11,238 nt of DNA from Bacillota bacterium (GCA_023402395.1 JAEYGI010000007.1:1-11238); one strand, 5' to 3'; counted from the stretch's first letter, positions 1 through 6,212 are shown. Notes: a model not told the origin generated them from the sequence alone. A program made the numbers and translations.

Positions 1-228
1 ATGCTTATGATTGATGTTCCCGAAGCCGAGTATATTGTTTTTGAACATGGGCCATTCGATTATGAGCAGGAAAATCGTAGTGTGGAGGAAAAGATGGAAA
101 AGGCAATGGCAACTTTTGATTTTGCAGGCACCGGTTACTGCTTTGATACTTCCCCCGGTAGAATAATTTACTTTTATCATGATCCGGAGCGGTTTTGGAA
201 GTATATCAGACCAGTGCGGAAGTCATAA
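1..228 (+). CDS. AraC-family regulator, C-terminal effector-binding domain (5' end probably outside the window)
   Basis: The 75 visible residues look like the end of the GyrI-like effector-binding domain that many Bacillota AraC/XylS-type regulators carry after their DNA-binding domain. The stretch EYIVFEHGPFDYEQEN and the ending FDTSPGRI-YFY-DPERFWKYIRPVRK are typical of that C-terminus. Such domains bind small ligands, often hydrophobic cations, and alter transcription. A full protein would be roughly 280-300 residues, so most of the gene, including the two helix-turn-helix motifs, should lie upstream of base 1. The ATG at base 1 is then an internal methionine. I cannot rule out a short stand-alone GyrI-like protein, but 75 residues is too short for a complete domain. 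A hairpin terminator follows directly. Confidence 0.75.
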   Translation: MLMIDVPEAEYIVFEHGPFDYEQENRSVEEKMEKAMATFDFAGTGYCFDTSPGRIIYFYHDPERFWKYIRPVRKS

Positions 229-235
229 TCAATAA

Positions 236-264
236 AAAGCACCTGCCCATGCGGTAGGTGCTTT
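236..264 (+). terminator. Intrinsic terminator after the AraC-type gene
   Basis: Arms 236-247 and 253-264 form a 12-bp stem with one G-U wobble (AAAGCACCTGCC against GGTAGGTGCTTT) and a five-base loop. The T run is only the CTTT at the end of the stem, so termination could be partial. It begins 8 bases after the stop at 226-228, so it most simply ends the AraC-type transcript. The A-rich left flank could also let it act on the opposite strand. Confidence 0.75.
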
Positions 265-334
265 ACTACATATGATAACGTCCTGACCCTGCTTCTTCAC
301 AGATAATGACTTCCAAGCCAGTCAAAACAGATTA

Positions 335-548
335 AGCAGGTGATCTTACCAAAAAATATGTATTTTCGATGCGTCTTATCACCTGCTGTCGCAGATCGGG
401 GAAGGCGAGTGTTTAATCCGGGATCTGCGGCGGACCACCAAAAATGGCAGGGGTCAATAGATAATCGTTTTGGCGAGGCGGGGCAAGCAGCCGCCACGAA
501 ACGATTCGGCGGAAGCTCCGATTTAGGAACAATCGGGGCTTTTCTTTT
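335..548 (+). ncRNA. Candidate structured RNA: five consecutive hairpins ending in a terminator
   Basis: This stretch has no convincing reading frame but folds on paper into ordered stems. H1 is 335-344/378-387, 10 perfect pairs, with an inner AAAAT/ATTTT stem in its loop. H2 is 388-397/422-431, 10 pairs with one wobble, abutting H1. H3 is GACC/GGTC (433-436/452-455) topped by CCA-AAAA-TGG. H4 is 463-472/497-506 (10 pairs, one wobble), then, across a bulge, GGCGG/CCGCC (477-481/491-495). H5 is the terminator at 513-541. I compared it by eye with the conserved cores of T-box, lysine, cobalamin, SAM, TPP, FMN, M-box, c-di-AMP and ZTP riboswitches, and with tmRNA, RNase P, SRP and 6S RNA, and recognised none. 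I found no good promoter just upstream. It could be a free small RNA, the attenuator leader of the now broken acetyltransferase gene that follows, or an inserted repeat element. Confidence 0.4.
513..548 (+). terminator. Strong intrinsic terminator closing the hairpin cluster
   Basis: Arms 513-523 and 531-541 form 11 pairs with one U-G wobble (AAGCTCCGATT against AATCGGGGCTT) around a seven-base loop, followed by TTCTTTT at 542-548. This is the best terminator in the first kilobase, yet no intact gene lies between it and the earlier terminator at 236-264. It therefore probably ends a non-coding transcript. Confidence 0.8.
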
Positions 549-553
549 GATAA

Positions 554-709
554 ATCGGAGAATGGCTGATGGTTTGCCTGAATGCTTTACGAAGAGATCC
601 CTAGGGAAAGAGACTGGCGGCCCGGGACGCCCACGGCCTGTATGAACAATTCGGGTTTGTCCGCTGTGAGGCCATGCGCTGGACCGGTCCGGCGCAGCCG
701 GTGGTTTGA
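554..709 (+). pseudogene. Decayed C-terminal fragment of a GNAT N-acetyltransferase
   Basis: Reading in the frame of base 554 gives IGEWLMVCLNALRRDP, a TAG stop at 602-604, then GKRLAARDAHGLYEQFGFVR up to a TGA at 707-709. In one GNAT subfamily the last third reads roughly K/GWLM-C followed by L-GLRR, then ATRDAHGLYE-FGF, so both halves match in the right order in the same frame. The linker between them is a few residues short and carries the stop. A further stop (TAA, 551-553) bounds the fragment on its left, exactly where the preceding terminator's T run ends. The N-terminal two thirds with the acetyl-CoA-binding loop are absent. I read this as a dead remnant with no function. Overlapping open frames here (from 340 and 582) give no recognisable protein. 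Confidence 0.6.
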
Positions 710-944
710 CGATGAATCCGCCGGAAACCGGAATGGACGATCGGGCCGTTTCGTGATATCATTGATTTTATTGTCAAGAAAATGAGATGAAGTGAAACGG
801 GTTACTTTAAATTAAGAAACGCAATTGAAAAAGGGTAAATTGTTATCAAAATTTTACCTTTTTCCAAAGGAATTGCTGGAACATCTTTCGCGGAAATGTT
901 ACACTGTAAAAAAATCACTTTCATCCGGACGGAGGCTGGACGAG
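710..944 (+). other. Leader region of the lysA-type gene
   Basis: This stretch lies between the GNAT remnant and the preferred lysA start. The lysA frame stays open upstream to a TTG at 825, but the extra 40 residues match no decarboxylase N-terminus and that TTG lacks a ribosome binding site. The region contains a candidate extended -10 promoter and the first copy of a 15-base direct repeat, both listed separately. No lysine riboswitch core is visible. Confidence 0.5.
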
Positions 945-974
945 TTGCCTGAGAAGAGGTTACCTTTTTCCAAA
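854..974 (+). repeat. 15-base direct repeat spanning the lysA start
   Basis: TTACCTTTTTCCAAA occurs at 854-868 and again at 960-974, where it encodes LPFSK near the start of the decarboxylase. After each copy the sequence continues with a related CTGGA-containing stretch, with a one-base offset. The copies are 106 bases apart, which is not a multiple of three, so the first is read in a different frame. It looks like a ghost of a local duplication of the gene's 5' end. Confidence 0.6.
877..905 (+). promoter_or_regulatory. lysA: Candidate extended -10 promoter for lysA-glyA
   Basis: TG at 897-898, one base, then TACACT at 900-905 forms an extended -10 element. The hexamer 17 bases upstream (TGGAAC, 877-882) is a poor -35 box, which extended -10 promoters tolerate. 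Transcription would begin near 912, leaving a leader of about 33 bases before the TTG start at 945. This is a motif match only. Confidence 0.3.
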
Positions 975-2219
975 ACGAGGCTGGAGGAGATCATCGCTCA
1001 ATATCCGACACCGTTTCATATTTATGACGAACGGGGAATCCGGGACAATGCCCGCGAACTGAACGCCGCTTTCGCCTGGGCGCCCGGATTTAAAGAATAC
1101 TTCGCAGTGAAGGCCAATCCCAATCCGTACATATTAAAAATCGGCAGGGAAGAAGGATTCGGCGCTGATTGCAGTTCCCTGGCCGAGCTGATCCTGGCGG
1201 AACGGTCCGGGATCACCGGGGAAGCCATCATGTTCTCCTCCAATAACACACCGGCCGAGGAATACCGGAAAGCCCGGGAACTCGGAGCCATCATCAATCT
1301 CGACGATTTTACCCACATTACCTATCTTGAACAACAGGTCGGCCTGCCGGAACTGGTCTGTTTCCGGTACAACCCGGGTCCCCTGCGGCAGGGCGGCAAC
1401 GCCATCATCGGCTTGCCCGAGGAGGCCAAATACGGCTTTACCAAAGCCCAATTGCTTGAAGGGTACCGGATCCTCCGCGACAAGGGAGTCAAACGGTTCG
1501 GCCTGCATACCATGGTGATCTCCAATGAGCTGGATCCGGACTATTTCGTGGAAACCGCCCGGATGCTCTTTGAGATCGTAGCGGAAATCTCACAAAAACT
1601 CGGCATCCGGTTTGAATTCATCAATCTGGGCGGCGGCATCGGCATCCCCTACCGCCCGGAGCAGCAGAGAGTTGATGTAAATTATATCTCCGGCAAAATC
1701 AAGGACCTCTATGAACGGATGATTGTGGCGGGCGGCCTGCATCCGCTGCGGATCTTCATGGAGAGCGGCCGCTATATCACCGGCCCCTATGGTTACCTGG
1801 TAACCCGGGCCATTCATAAAAAAGAGATTTACAAGAACTACATCGGCCTCGACGCCTGCATGGCCAATCTGATGCGGCCCGCTCTCTACGGCGCCTATCA
1901 TCATATCACGGTGGTGGGCAAGGAACGTTTACCGCACGATCATAAGTATGATGTCACCGGCTCCCTCTGCGAGAATAACGACAAATTCGCCATTGATCGC
2001 ATGCTGCCGCCGATCGAGCCCGGGGATATCGTAGTGATCCACGATGCCGGCGCCCACGGCTATGCCATGGGATTCAATTATAACGGCAAATTGCGCTCGG
2101 CGGAACTGCTGCTGAAGCCGGACGGAACGGTGGAACAGATCCGCCGGGCCGAAACCCCGGACGATTACTTCGCCACCCTTGACTTTTCCAAGTTGTACGA
2201 GTTTAGTGAATGTAAATGA
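945..2219 (+). CDS. lysA: Diaminopimelate decarboxylase-like PLP enzyme (fold type III)
   Basis: Predicted to decarboxylate meso-diaminopimelate to L-lysine, the last step of lysine synthesis, in the cytoplasm. Counting from the TTG at 945 (424 residues), an alanine-racemase-type barrel comes first with PLP lysine K56 in YFAVKAN. It is followed by the glycine loop LGGGIG (228-233), ESGRYITG (273-280), CENNDKFA (342-349, in place of the usual CES-D) with catalytic cysteine C342, and DAGAHGYAM (367-375). The classical HCHIGSQ motif reads HTMVISNE here (188-195), a form I recall from clostridial and related LysA-like proteins. I prefer the 945 start because GGAGG lies at 931-935, nine bases upstream, and it gives an N-terminus of usual length (MPEKRLPFSK). 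The frame is open back to a TTG at 825 without a binding site. glyA follows after 54 bases, probably in one transcript. A related amino-acid decarboxylase (arginine, ornithine or other) cannot be excluded. Confidence 0.8.
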   Translation: MPEKRLPFSKTRLEEIIAQYPTPFHIYDERGIRDNARELNAAFAWAPGFKEYFAVKANPNPYILKIGREEGFGADCSSLAELILAERSGITGEAIMFSSNNTPAEEYRKARELGAIINLDDFTHITYLEQQVGLPELVCFRYNPGPLRQGGNAIIGLPEEAKYGFTKAQLLEGYRILRDKGVKRFGLHTMVISNELDPDYFVETARMLFEIVAEISQKLGIRFEFINLGGGIGIPYRPEQQRVDVNYISGKIKDLYERMIVAGGLHPLRIFMESGRYITGPYGYLVTRAIHKKEIYKNYIGLDACMANLMRPALYGAYHHITVVGKERLPHDHKYDVTGSLCENNDKFAIDRMLPPIEPGDIVVIHDAGAHGYAMGFNYNGKLRSAELLLKPDGTVEQIRRAETPDDYFATLDFSKLYEFSECK

Positions 2220-2273
2220 CCAAAGTTACGTTAAACGAGTTTTTGGGAAGAAATATATAAGGAGGAAGAACGC

Positions 2274-3779
2274 ATGTCGCTGAATGCCATCCAGGATTAC
2301 CTGGCCAAGACGAGTCCGGACCGGATCGACGCCGGATTCCTCGGATATCTCGCCAATCTTACCCAAGTCGCTTCCGTCGCCCCGGAGATCGCCCGCTGGA
2401 CCGTAAAGGAGCTGCGGGATCAACGGAGCAATCTGAAACTGATCGCCAGCGAAAACTATTGTTCGCTTGCCACGCAGCTGGCCATGGGCAATCTGTTGAC
2501 GGATAAATACGCCGAAGGCTTTCCCGAGCACCGCTTTTACGCCGGTTGCGATAACGTGGACAAGATTGAGTCCTATGCGGCCGAACAGGCCAAAAAGCTG
2601 TTCGGCTGCGATCATGCCTATGTGCAGCCGCATAGCGGCGCCGATGCCAACCTCATCGCCTACTGGGCGATTTTGAACGCCCGGGTCAAGACGCCGGCGC
2701 TGGGGGAGACCGATCCTTCCAAACTCTCCCGGGAGGATTGGAACAAGCTCCGGCAGCAACTGGGCAACCAACGGCTGCTCGGAATGGACTATTATTCCGG
2801 CGGCCATCTGACGCACGGCTACCGCCAGAATGTCTCGGCTCAGATGTTCGACGCCTATAGTTACGGCGTGAGCAAGGAGACGGGATTGCTGGATTATGAC
2901 GCCGTCGCCAAGCTGGCGGAGGAGATTAAACCGCTGATCCTGCTCGCCGGGTACAGCGCATACCCGCGGCCGATCAACTTTAAACGGATGCGGCAGATCG
3001 CCGATCAGGTCGGCGCGGTGCTGATGGTGGACATGGCTCACTTCGCCGGATTGGTGGCGGGCGGCGTTTTCACCGGCGACTTCAACCCGGTGGCCCATGC
3101 CCAGGTTGTGACGACTACTACTCACAAAACGCTGCGCGGACCCAGAGGCGGAATGGTTCTTTGCACCGCCGAGTTCGCCGAACACGTTGACAAAGGCTGC
3201 CCTTTAGTCATCGGCGGCCCGCTGCCGCATGTGATGGCGGCCAAAGCCATCGCCTTTACTGAGGCCAACCGGCCGGAGTTTAAGGAATACGCCCGCAAAA
3301 TCGTTGCCAATGCCGCCGCCCTGGCTCAAAGTTGTATCGATGAAGGGATGACCGTGGCCACCGGCGGAACCGATAACCATCTGTTCTTGGTCAATGTCAA
3401 TTCCTTCGGCCTGACCGGACGGCAGGCCGAAAGCGCGCTCCGGGAATGCGGCGTGACGCTCAACCGGAATTCGCTGCCGTTTGACCCGAACGGCGCTTGG
3501 TATACCAGCGGACTGCGGCTGGGAACGCCGGCGACCACCACCTTGGGTATGGCCGAACCGGAAATGAAGGAGATCGCCGCCATCGTCAAGCTGGTTCTGG
3601 CGGGGACCAAACCGGAGACGATCGCCACCGGGGAGAACGCCGGCAAACCGAGCAAAGCCAAGTATGTAATTGAGCCGGAAGTAAAGAAACAAGCCAAAGC
3701 CAGGGTCAAGGCGCTGCTGGATAAGTTCCCGGTCTATCCCGAGCTGGACTTGGGGCTGTTGGAGAAGTATTTTGGCTGA
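2274..3779 (+). CDS. glyA: Serine hydroxymethyltransferase, long form
   Basis: Interconverts serine plus tetrahydrofolate and glycine plus 5,10-methylene-tetrahydrofolate, feeding one-carbon units to purine and thymidylate synthesis. The PLP lysine is K285 in TTTTHKTLRGPRGG, with D253 and H256 in VDMAHFAGL. The N-terminal LKLIASENY (54-62), GGHLTHGY (176-183) and the C-terminal SGLRLGTPA motif are all present. At 501 residues it is about 80 longer than the usual bacterial enzyme. The extra length is an N-terminal extension, an insertion at about residues 137-165 just before LLGMDYYSGGHL, and a basic segment near the C-terminus (about 445-475). Chlamydial-type SHMTs of about 497 residues have comparable length. 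An AAGGAGG at 2259-2265, eight bases before the ATG, supports the start. A terminator follows, so glyA ends the lysA transcript. Confidence 0.93.
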   Translation: MSLNAIQDYLAKTSPDRIDAGFLGYLANLTQVASVAPEIARWTVKELRDQRSNLKLIASENYCSLATQLAMGNLLTDKYAEGFPEHRFYAGCDNVDKIESYAAEQAKKLFGCDHAYVQPHSGADANLIAYWAILNARVKTPALGETDPSKLSREDWNKLRQQLGNQRLLGMDYYSGGHLTHGYRQNVSAQMFDAYSYGVSKETGLLDYDAVAKLAEEIKPLILLAGYSAYPRPINFKRMRQIADQVGAVLMVDMAHFAGLVAGGVFTGDFNPVAHAQVVTTTTHKTLRGPRGGMVLCTAEFAEHVDKGCPLVIGGPLPHVMAAKAIAFTEANRPEFKEYARKIVANAAALAQSCIDEGMTVATGGTDNHLFLVNVNSFGLTGRQAESALRECGVTLNRNSLPFDPNGAWYTSGLRLGTPATTTLGMAEPEMKEIAAIVKLVLAGTKPETIATGENAGKPSKAKYVIEPEVKKQAKARVKALLDKFPVYPELDLGLLEKYFG

Positions 3780-3799
3780 GACATTCAAGGACACTAACG

Positions 3800-3826
3800 G
3801 CCGGACCTGATTCAGGTCCGGCTTTT
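3800..3826 (+). terminator. Intrinsic terminator after glyA
   Basis: GCCGGACCT (3800-3808) and AGGTCCGGC (3814-3822) form nine perfect pairs with the loop GATTC, followed by TTTT (3823-3826). The inverted repeat itself extends to 11 bases on each side. It sits 20 bases after the glyA stop. Confidence 0.88.
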
Positions 3827-3860
3827 GACACGGGAACATTGTAAACAGAGGGTGGCAGGC

Positions 3861-4571
3861 ATGATGAAAAAGGCGGCCGATAACGGCTTTGAAGGTTTTT
3901 CACCGGAGGCGCTGCGATTTCTGACGGAAGTCCGGAGTCAAAACAGCAAGCAATGGTTTGAAGAGCACCGGCCCGAGTATCAACGCTGTCTGCTGGGGCC
4001 GATGCAAGCGTTTGTACGGGAACTGGGAGGATTCATGCTGACGGTCGATCCTCAGCTGGAAGTGCGGCCGGCGGTGGGAAAGACCATTTCCCGCATTTTC
4101 CGGGACACCCGGTTTTCACGGGATAAGTCGTTATTCAGGGACTGCCTCTGGTTTTCCTTCAAGCGCTCGTCACGGGATTGGGAGGACACGCCGGGTTATT
4201 TCTTTGAGATCAATCCCGGCGGTTGCAGCTACGGAATGGGGTTTTACCTTACTTCCCGGGAGACGATGGCCGCGTTCCGGAGCCGGATCGCGGCGCGGCC
4301 GGAACAGTTTCGCGCGGCGATTGCGCCGCTGCGGGAAGGAAGTCTGCGGTTGGAAGGCGAACTATACAAACGGCCGCCTCAGCCCAATGGCCCCGATGAT
4401 CTACGGCAATGGACCCAACGGAAGAATTTTTATCTGGTCCGCGATCGGGCGCCCGATGCGACCCTATTCAGCGGCGCGGTCGCTGATGAAGTGATCTCCG
4501 AGTTTGAGCGGGTTGTTCCGCTTTATCATTATCTTTGGGAAACCATCAGCCTGAAAGGGGTATCGTCATGA
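3861..4571 (+). CDS. DUF2461 family protein (TIGR02453 type)
   Basis: A soluble protein of 236 residues from the DUF2461 family, whose biochemical role is unknown. The match is by characteristic sequence: F-GFSPEALRFL near the N-terminus (residues 10-21), NSKQWFEEHR (28-37), the conserved core LEVRPAVGKTISRIFRDTRF (66-85), then DKSLFRD (88-94) and PGYFFEINP (111-119). No signal peptide or membrane segment is visible. I start it at ATG 3861 (or the next ATG at 3864) behind AGAGGG at 3847-3852. An upstream in-frame TTG at 3825 lies inside the glyA terminator and is not credible. Its TGA overlaps the ATG of the IMP cyclohydrolase gene (ATGA), so the two are probably co-translated. I see no convincing promoter between the terminator and the start. 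Confidence 0.88.
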   Translation: MMKKAADNGFEGFSPEALRFLTEVRSQNSKQWFEEHRPEYQRCLLGPMQAFVRELGGFMLTVDPQLEVRPAVGKTISRIFRDTRFSRDKSLFRDCLWFSFKRSSRDWEDTPGYFFEINPGGCSYGMGFYLTSRETMAAFRSRIAARPEQFRAAIAPLREGSLRLEGELYKRPPQPNGPDDLRQWTQRKNFYLVRDRAPDATLFSGAVADEVISEFERVVPLYHYLWETISLKGVSS

Positions 4572-5299
4572 GCCACGACGCCGTGATTGCTTCCAATGTG
4601 AAGCAGTTTCGCCAAAATCCGTATCCGGGCCGGGGGATGATTATCGGGCTGTCGCCCGACTCCCGCAAGTATTGCCAGGTTTATTTCATTACTGGCCGGA
4701 GCGTCAACAGCCGGAACCGGATCCTGGTCCGGGAGGGTGAGGCGGTCAAGACCAAAGCGTTTGATGAGAGCAAGATGAGCGACCCGTCGCTAATCATCTA
4801 TTATCCGGTCCGGGTCTGGCGGGGAGCGCATATCGTCACCAACGGCGACCAGACCGATACCATCGCGGCTGCGCTTGAGAAGGGCGGCAGTTTCGAAGGG
4901 GCGCTGGCCATCCGGGAGTTTGAACCGGATGAACCCAACTTCACCCCCAGAATCTCCGGAATGGTGGACTTGAATGATCAGGGCAACGCCTACCGGCTTT
5001 CGATCCTGAAGTCGCTCAACCATGACCCACGGGTCTGCATTCGTAGTTATTATAATTATTCGCAGGCTATCCCCGGCATGGGGCATTGTTTGCATACCTA
5101 CCAGGGCAATGGCGATCCGCTGCCGTCATTTTTGGGAGATCCGTATCTGATGCCCTTGTCCGGGGAAATTGAAGAGACAGCCCGGTTTTACTGGGACTTG
5201 CTGGATGCCGCCAACCGGGTTTGCTTACTGGCCAAGGAGATTGATCGTGAGACGGGGATCAGCCGGATCAAGGTAATCAATCGGTTAGAACATACCTGA
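4568..5299 (+). CDS. purO: IMP cyclohydrolase, PurO-type (IMP_cyclohyd family)
   Basis: Predicted to close the ring of formamido-AICAR to give IMP, the last step of de novo purine synthesis. This is the activity of the C-terminal part of the PurO family and replaces the cyclohydrolase half of PurH. Recognition rests on NPYPGRGMIIGLS (17-29), VYFITGRSVNSRNR (38-51), DPSLIIYYPVRV (72-83) and the very conserved IVTNGDQTDTI (89-99). Length is 243 residues from ATG 4568. AAAGGGG at 4554-4560, seven bases upstream, fits this start; the frame is open to an ATG at 4535, but that would lie deeper in the upstream gene and lacks a binding site. It overlaps DUF2461 by four bases. An enzyme producing formamido-AICAR is not encoded here. 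The family is best known from archaea but is also found in clostridia. Confidence 0.85.
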   Translation: MSHDAVIASNVKQFRQNPYPGRGMIIGLSPDSRKYCQVYFITGRSVNSRNRILVREGEAVKTKAFDESKMSDPSLIIYYPVRVWRGAHIVTNGDQTDTIAAALEKGGSFEGALAIREFEPDEPNFTPRISGMVDLNDQGNAYRLSILKSLNHDPRVCIRSYYNYSQAIPGMGHCLHTYQGNGDPLPSFLGDPYLMPLSGEIEETARFYWDLLDAANRVCLLAKEIDRETGISRIKVINRLEHT

Positions 5300-5516
5300 A
5301 TGATTAACTTTTATCGATAACCGGATTTTTATAATAATAATTTATGACCGTCGGCCGTTTTTTCAACCCTTCGCGGAATTTTTTACTACATATAGAGGAT
5401 TGCATTGGCTGTGACATAATTGTAAAATGAGAATAATACCATGCCGGTTTTCGCCGGCACATCATGCAATGAAGATTAGCCGACATGGAGCAATGGACTG
5501 GAGGCAAGATTAATCA
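5300..5516 (+). other. Intergenic region between the IMP cyclohydrolase and DJ-1/PfpI genes
   Basis: This AT-rich gap contains a GTCGGCCGTTTTTTC stretch near 5348-5364 that looks like a terminator tail but does not fold into a convincing stem. After it come a candidate promoter and a small hairpin in the following leader: TGCCGG at 5442-5447 with CCGGCA at 5454-5459, loop of six. The hairpin has no T run and would lie close to the 5' end of the transcript. Confidence 0.5.
5400..5428 (+). promoter_or_regulatory. Candidate sigma-A promoter for the DJ-1/PfpI-family gene
   Basis: TTGCAT (5400-5405), a 17-base spacer and TAAAAT (5423-5428, five of six consensus bases) precede the gene by about 90 bases. 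The -35 box lies inside ATTGCAT (5399-5405), whose exact inverted copy ATGCAAT is at 5464-5470. That pair could be an operator or chance. Confidence 0.45.
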
Positions 5517-6122
5517 ATGTACAACGTCGGTGTATTTCTGTTCAATGACATCGAATTGTTGGATTTTGCCGGGCCCTATGAAGTCTTTTCGGTTACTTCC
5601 GAATTGAACGATTACAAGTTGTTTAAGGTTTTCTCCATCTCCGAGGATGGGAAGGCGGTGAAGACGGTCAACGGGTTGCAGGTAACCCCTGATTACAGCT
5701 TCGGAAATCATCCGCCCATCGATATTCTGGTGGTGCCGGGCGGGGTCGGAACCAAGGCGGAGATGGAAAAGGACAATGTGCGGAAATGGCTGAGAGCCAA
5801 TTTCGAAGCTTCCCTGATCACGATGTCAGTTTGCTCCGGCGCCCGGCTCTTGGGCAAATTGGGGCTGCTCGACAATAGCGACGCCACCACCCATCACGAC
5901 GTGATTCCGGAACTTGAGAAGATCGCTCCAAAGGCGATCATCAAGACCGATGCCAGGTTTACCGATAACGGACAGGTGATGACCGCCGCCGGGATTTCGG
6001 CCGGTATCGATCTCGCGCTACACGTCGTGGATAAACTTTATGGCCGGGAAATCGCAGATAAATCCATTATCTACATGGAATACGGTCAGTGGGAGACCCG
6101 CCGGCGGCTAATTGGAAATTGA
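5517..6122 (+). CDS. DJ-1/PfpI family protein (isonitrile hydratase-like, class I glutamine amidotransferase-like fold)
   Basis: A complete single-domain protein of 201 residues. The nucleophile-elbow cysteine is C106 in SVCSGARLLGKLGLL. An acidic residue in LLDFAGPYEVF (D16, with E22 nearby), the PGG at 74-76, ATTHHD (123-128) and TAAGISAGIDLALHVV (156-171) place it in the PfpI-like branch. That branch includes bacterial isonitrile hydratases and the ligand domain of some AraC regulators. No DNA-binding domain is attached. The substrate cannot be told; hydration of isonitriles or repair of damaged metabolites are possibilities from the family. The ATG at 5517 is forced by an in-frame TAA just upstream (5511-5513). 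GGAGG at 5500-5504 lies 12 bases from the start, which is long and may lower expression. Confidence 0.88.
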   Translation: MYNVGVFLFNDIELLDFAGPYEVFSVTSELNDYKLFKVFSISEDGKAVKTVNGLQVTPDYSFGNHPPIDILVVPGGVGTKAEMEKDNVRKWLRANFEASLITMSVCSGARLLGKLGLLDNSDATTHHDVIPELEKIAPKAIIKTDARFTDNGQVMTAAGISAGIDLALHVVDKLYGREIADKSIIYMEYGQWETRRRLIGN

Positions 6123-6144
6123 TTGACCAAAACAAACGTAAAAC

Positions 6145-6178
6145 GGTAATTTTCGTAATATCAGGCGAAATTATTGCC
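6145..6178 (+). other. Imperfect hairpin between the DJ-1/PfpI gene and the response regulator
   Basis: GGTAATTTTCG (6145-6155) pairs with 6166-6178 in 11 pairs, with one wobble and a two-base bulge, around a ten-base loop. It is AT-rich and has no T run directly after it, so it is a weak terminator candidate; a run of seven T appears only at 6198-6204. Confidence 0.4.
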
Positions 6179-6180
6179 AA

Positions 6181-6212
6181 CTATGGGCATAGATCAGTTT
6201 TTTTGATATAAT
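6181..6212 (+). promoter_or_regulatory. Candidate promoter and overlapping inverted repeat upstream of the two-component genes
   Basis: TGGGCA (6184-6189), a 17-base spacer and a perfect TATAAT (6207-6212) lie 30 bases before the response regulator start. The -35 box sits inside a perfect 5-2-5 inverted repeat, CTATG-GG-CATAG (6181-6192), a plausible operator. A second possible promoter is TTGACC (6123-6128), 18 bases, TAATTT (6147-6152). No clear PhoB-type tandem direct repeat is seen. Confidence 0.5.

Noticed and set aside
340..785. Overlapping + strand frames at 340-645 and 582-785 as small genes
   Set aside because: They cover the hairpin element and the GNAT remnant in other frames, have no binding sites and give no recognisable protein.
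825..944. 40-residue N-terminal extension of the lysA product
   Set aside because: The TTG at 825 has no ribosome binding site, the residues match no decarboxylase, and a well-placed GGAGG precedes the TTG at 945.
265..944. Lysine riboswitch or T-box upstream of lysA
   Set aside because: The conserved cores of these elements are not visible, and the terminator at 513-548 is about 400 bases before the lysA start with a dead gene in between.
2226..3185. Long open frame on the - strand opposite glyA (319 residues)
   Set aside because: It lies entirely antisense to a clearly conserved SHMT gene, has no recognisable domain or binding site, and its composition is that of a reversed GC-rich coding sequence.
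3825..3853. Perfect TTGACA at 3825-3830 as a -35 box for the DUF2461 gene
   Set aside because: No -10-like hexamer occurs 16-18 bases downstream (GAGGGT at the expected place); the nearest candidate, TAAACA, is only 11 bases away. The site also overlaps the glyA terminator T run.
262..5393. 12-base repeat TTTACTACATAT at 262-273 and 5382-5393
   Set aside because: Short and AT-rich, with no similarity in the flanks; chance is the simplest explanation.
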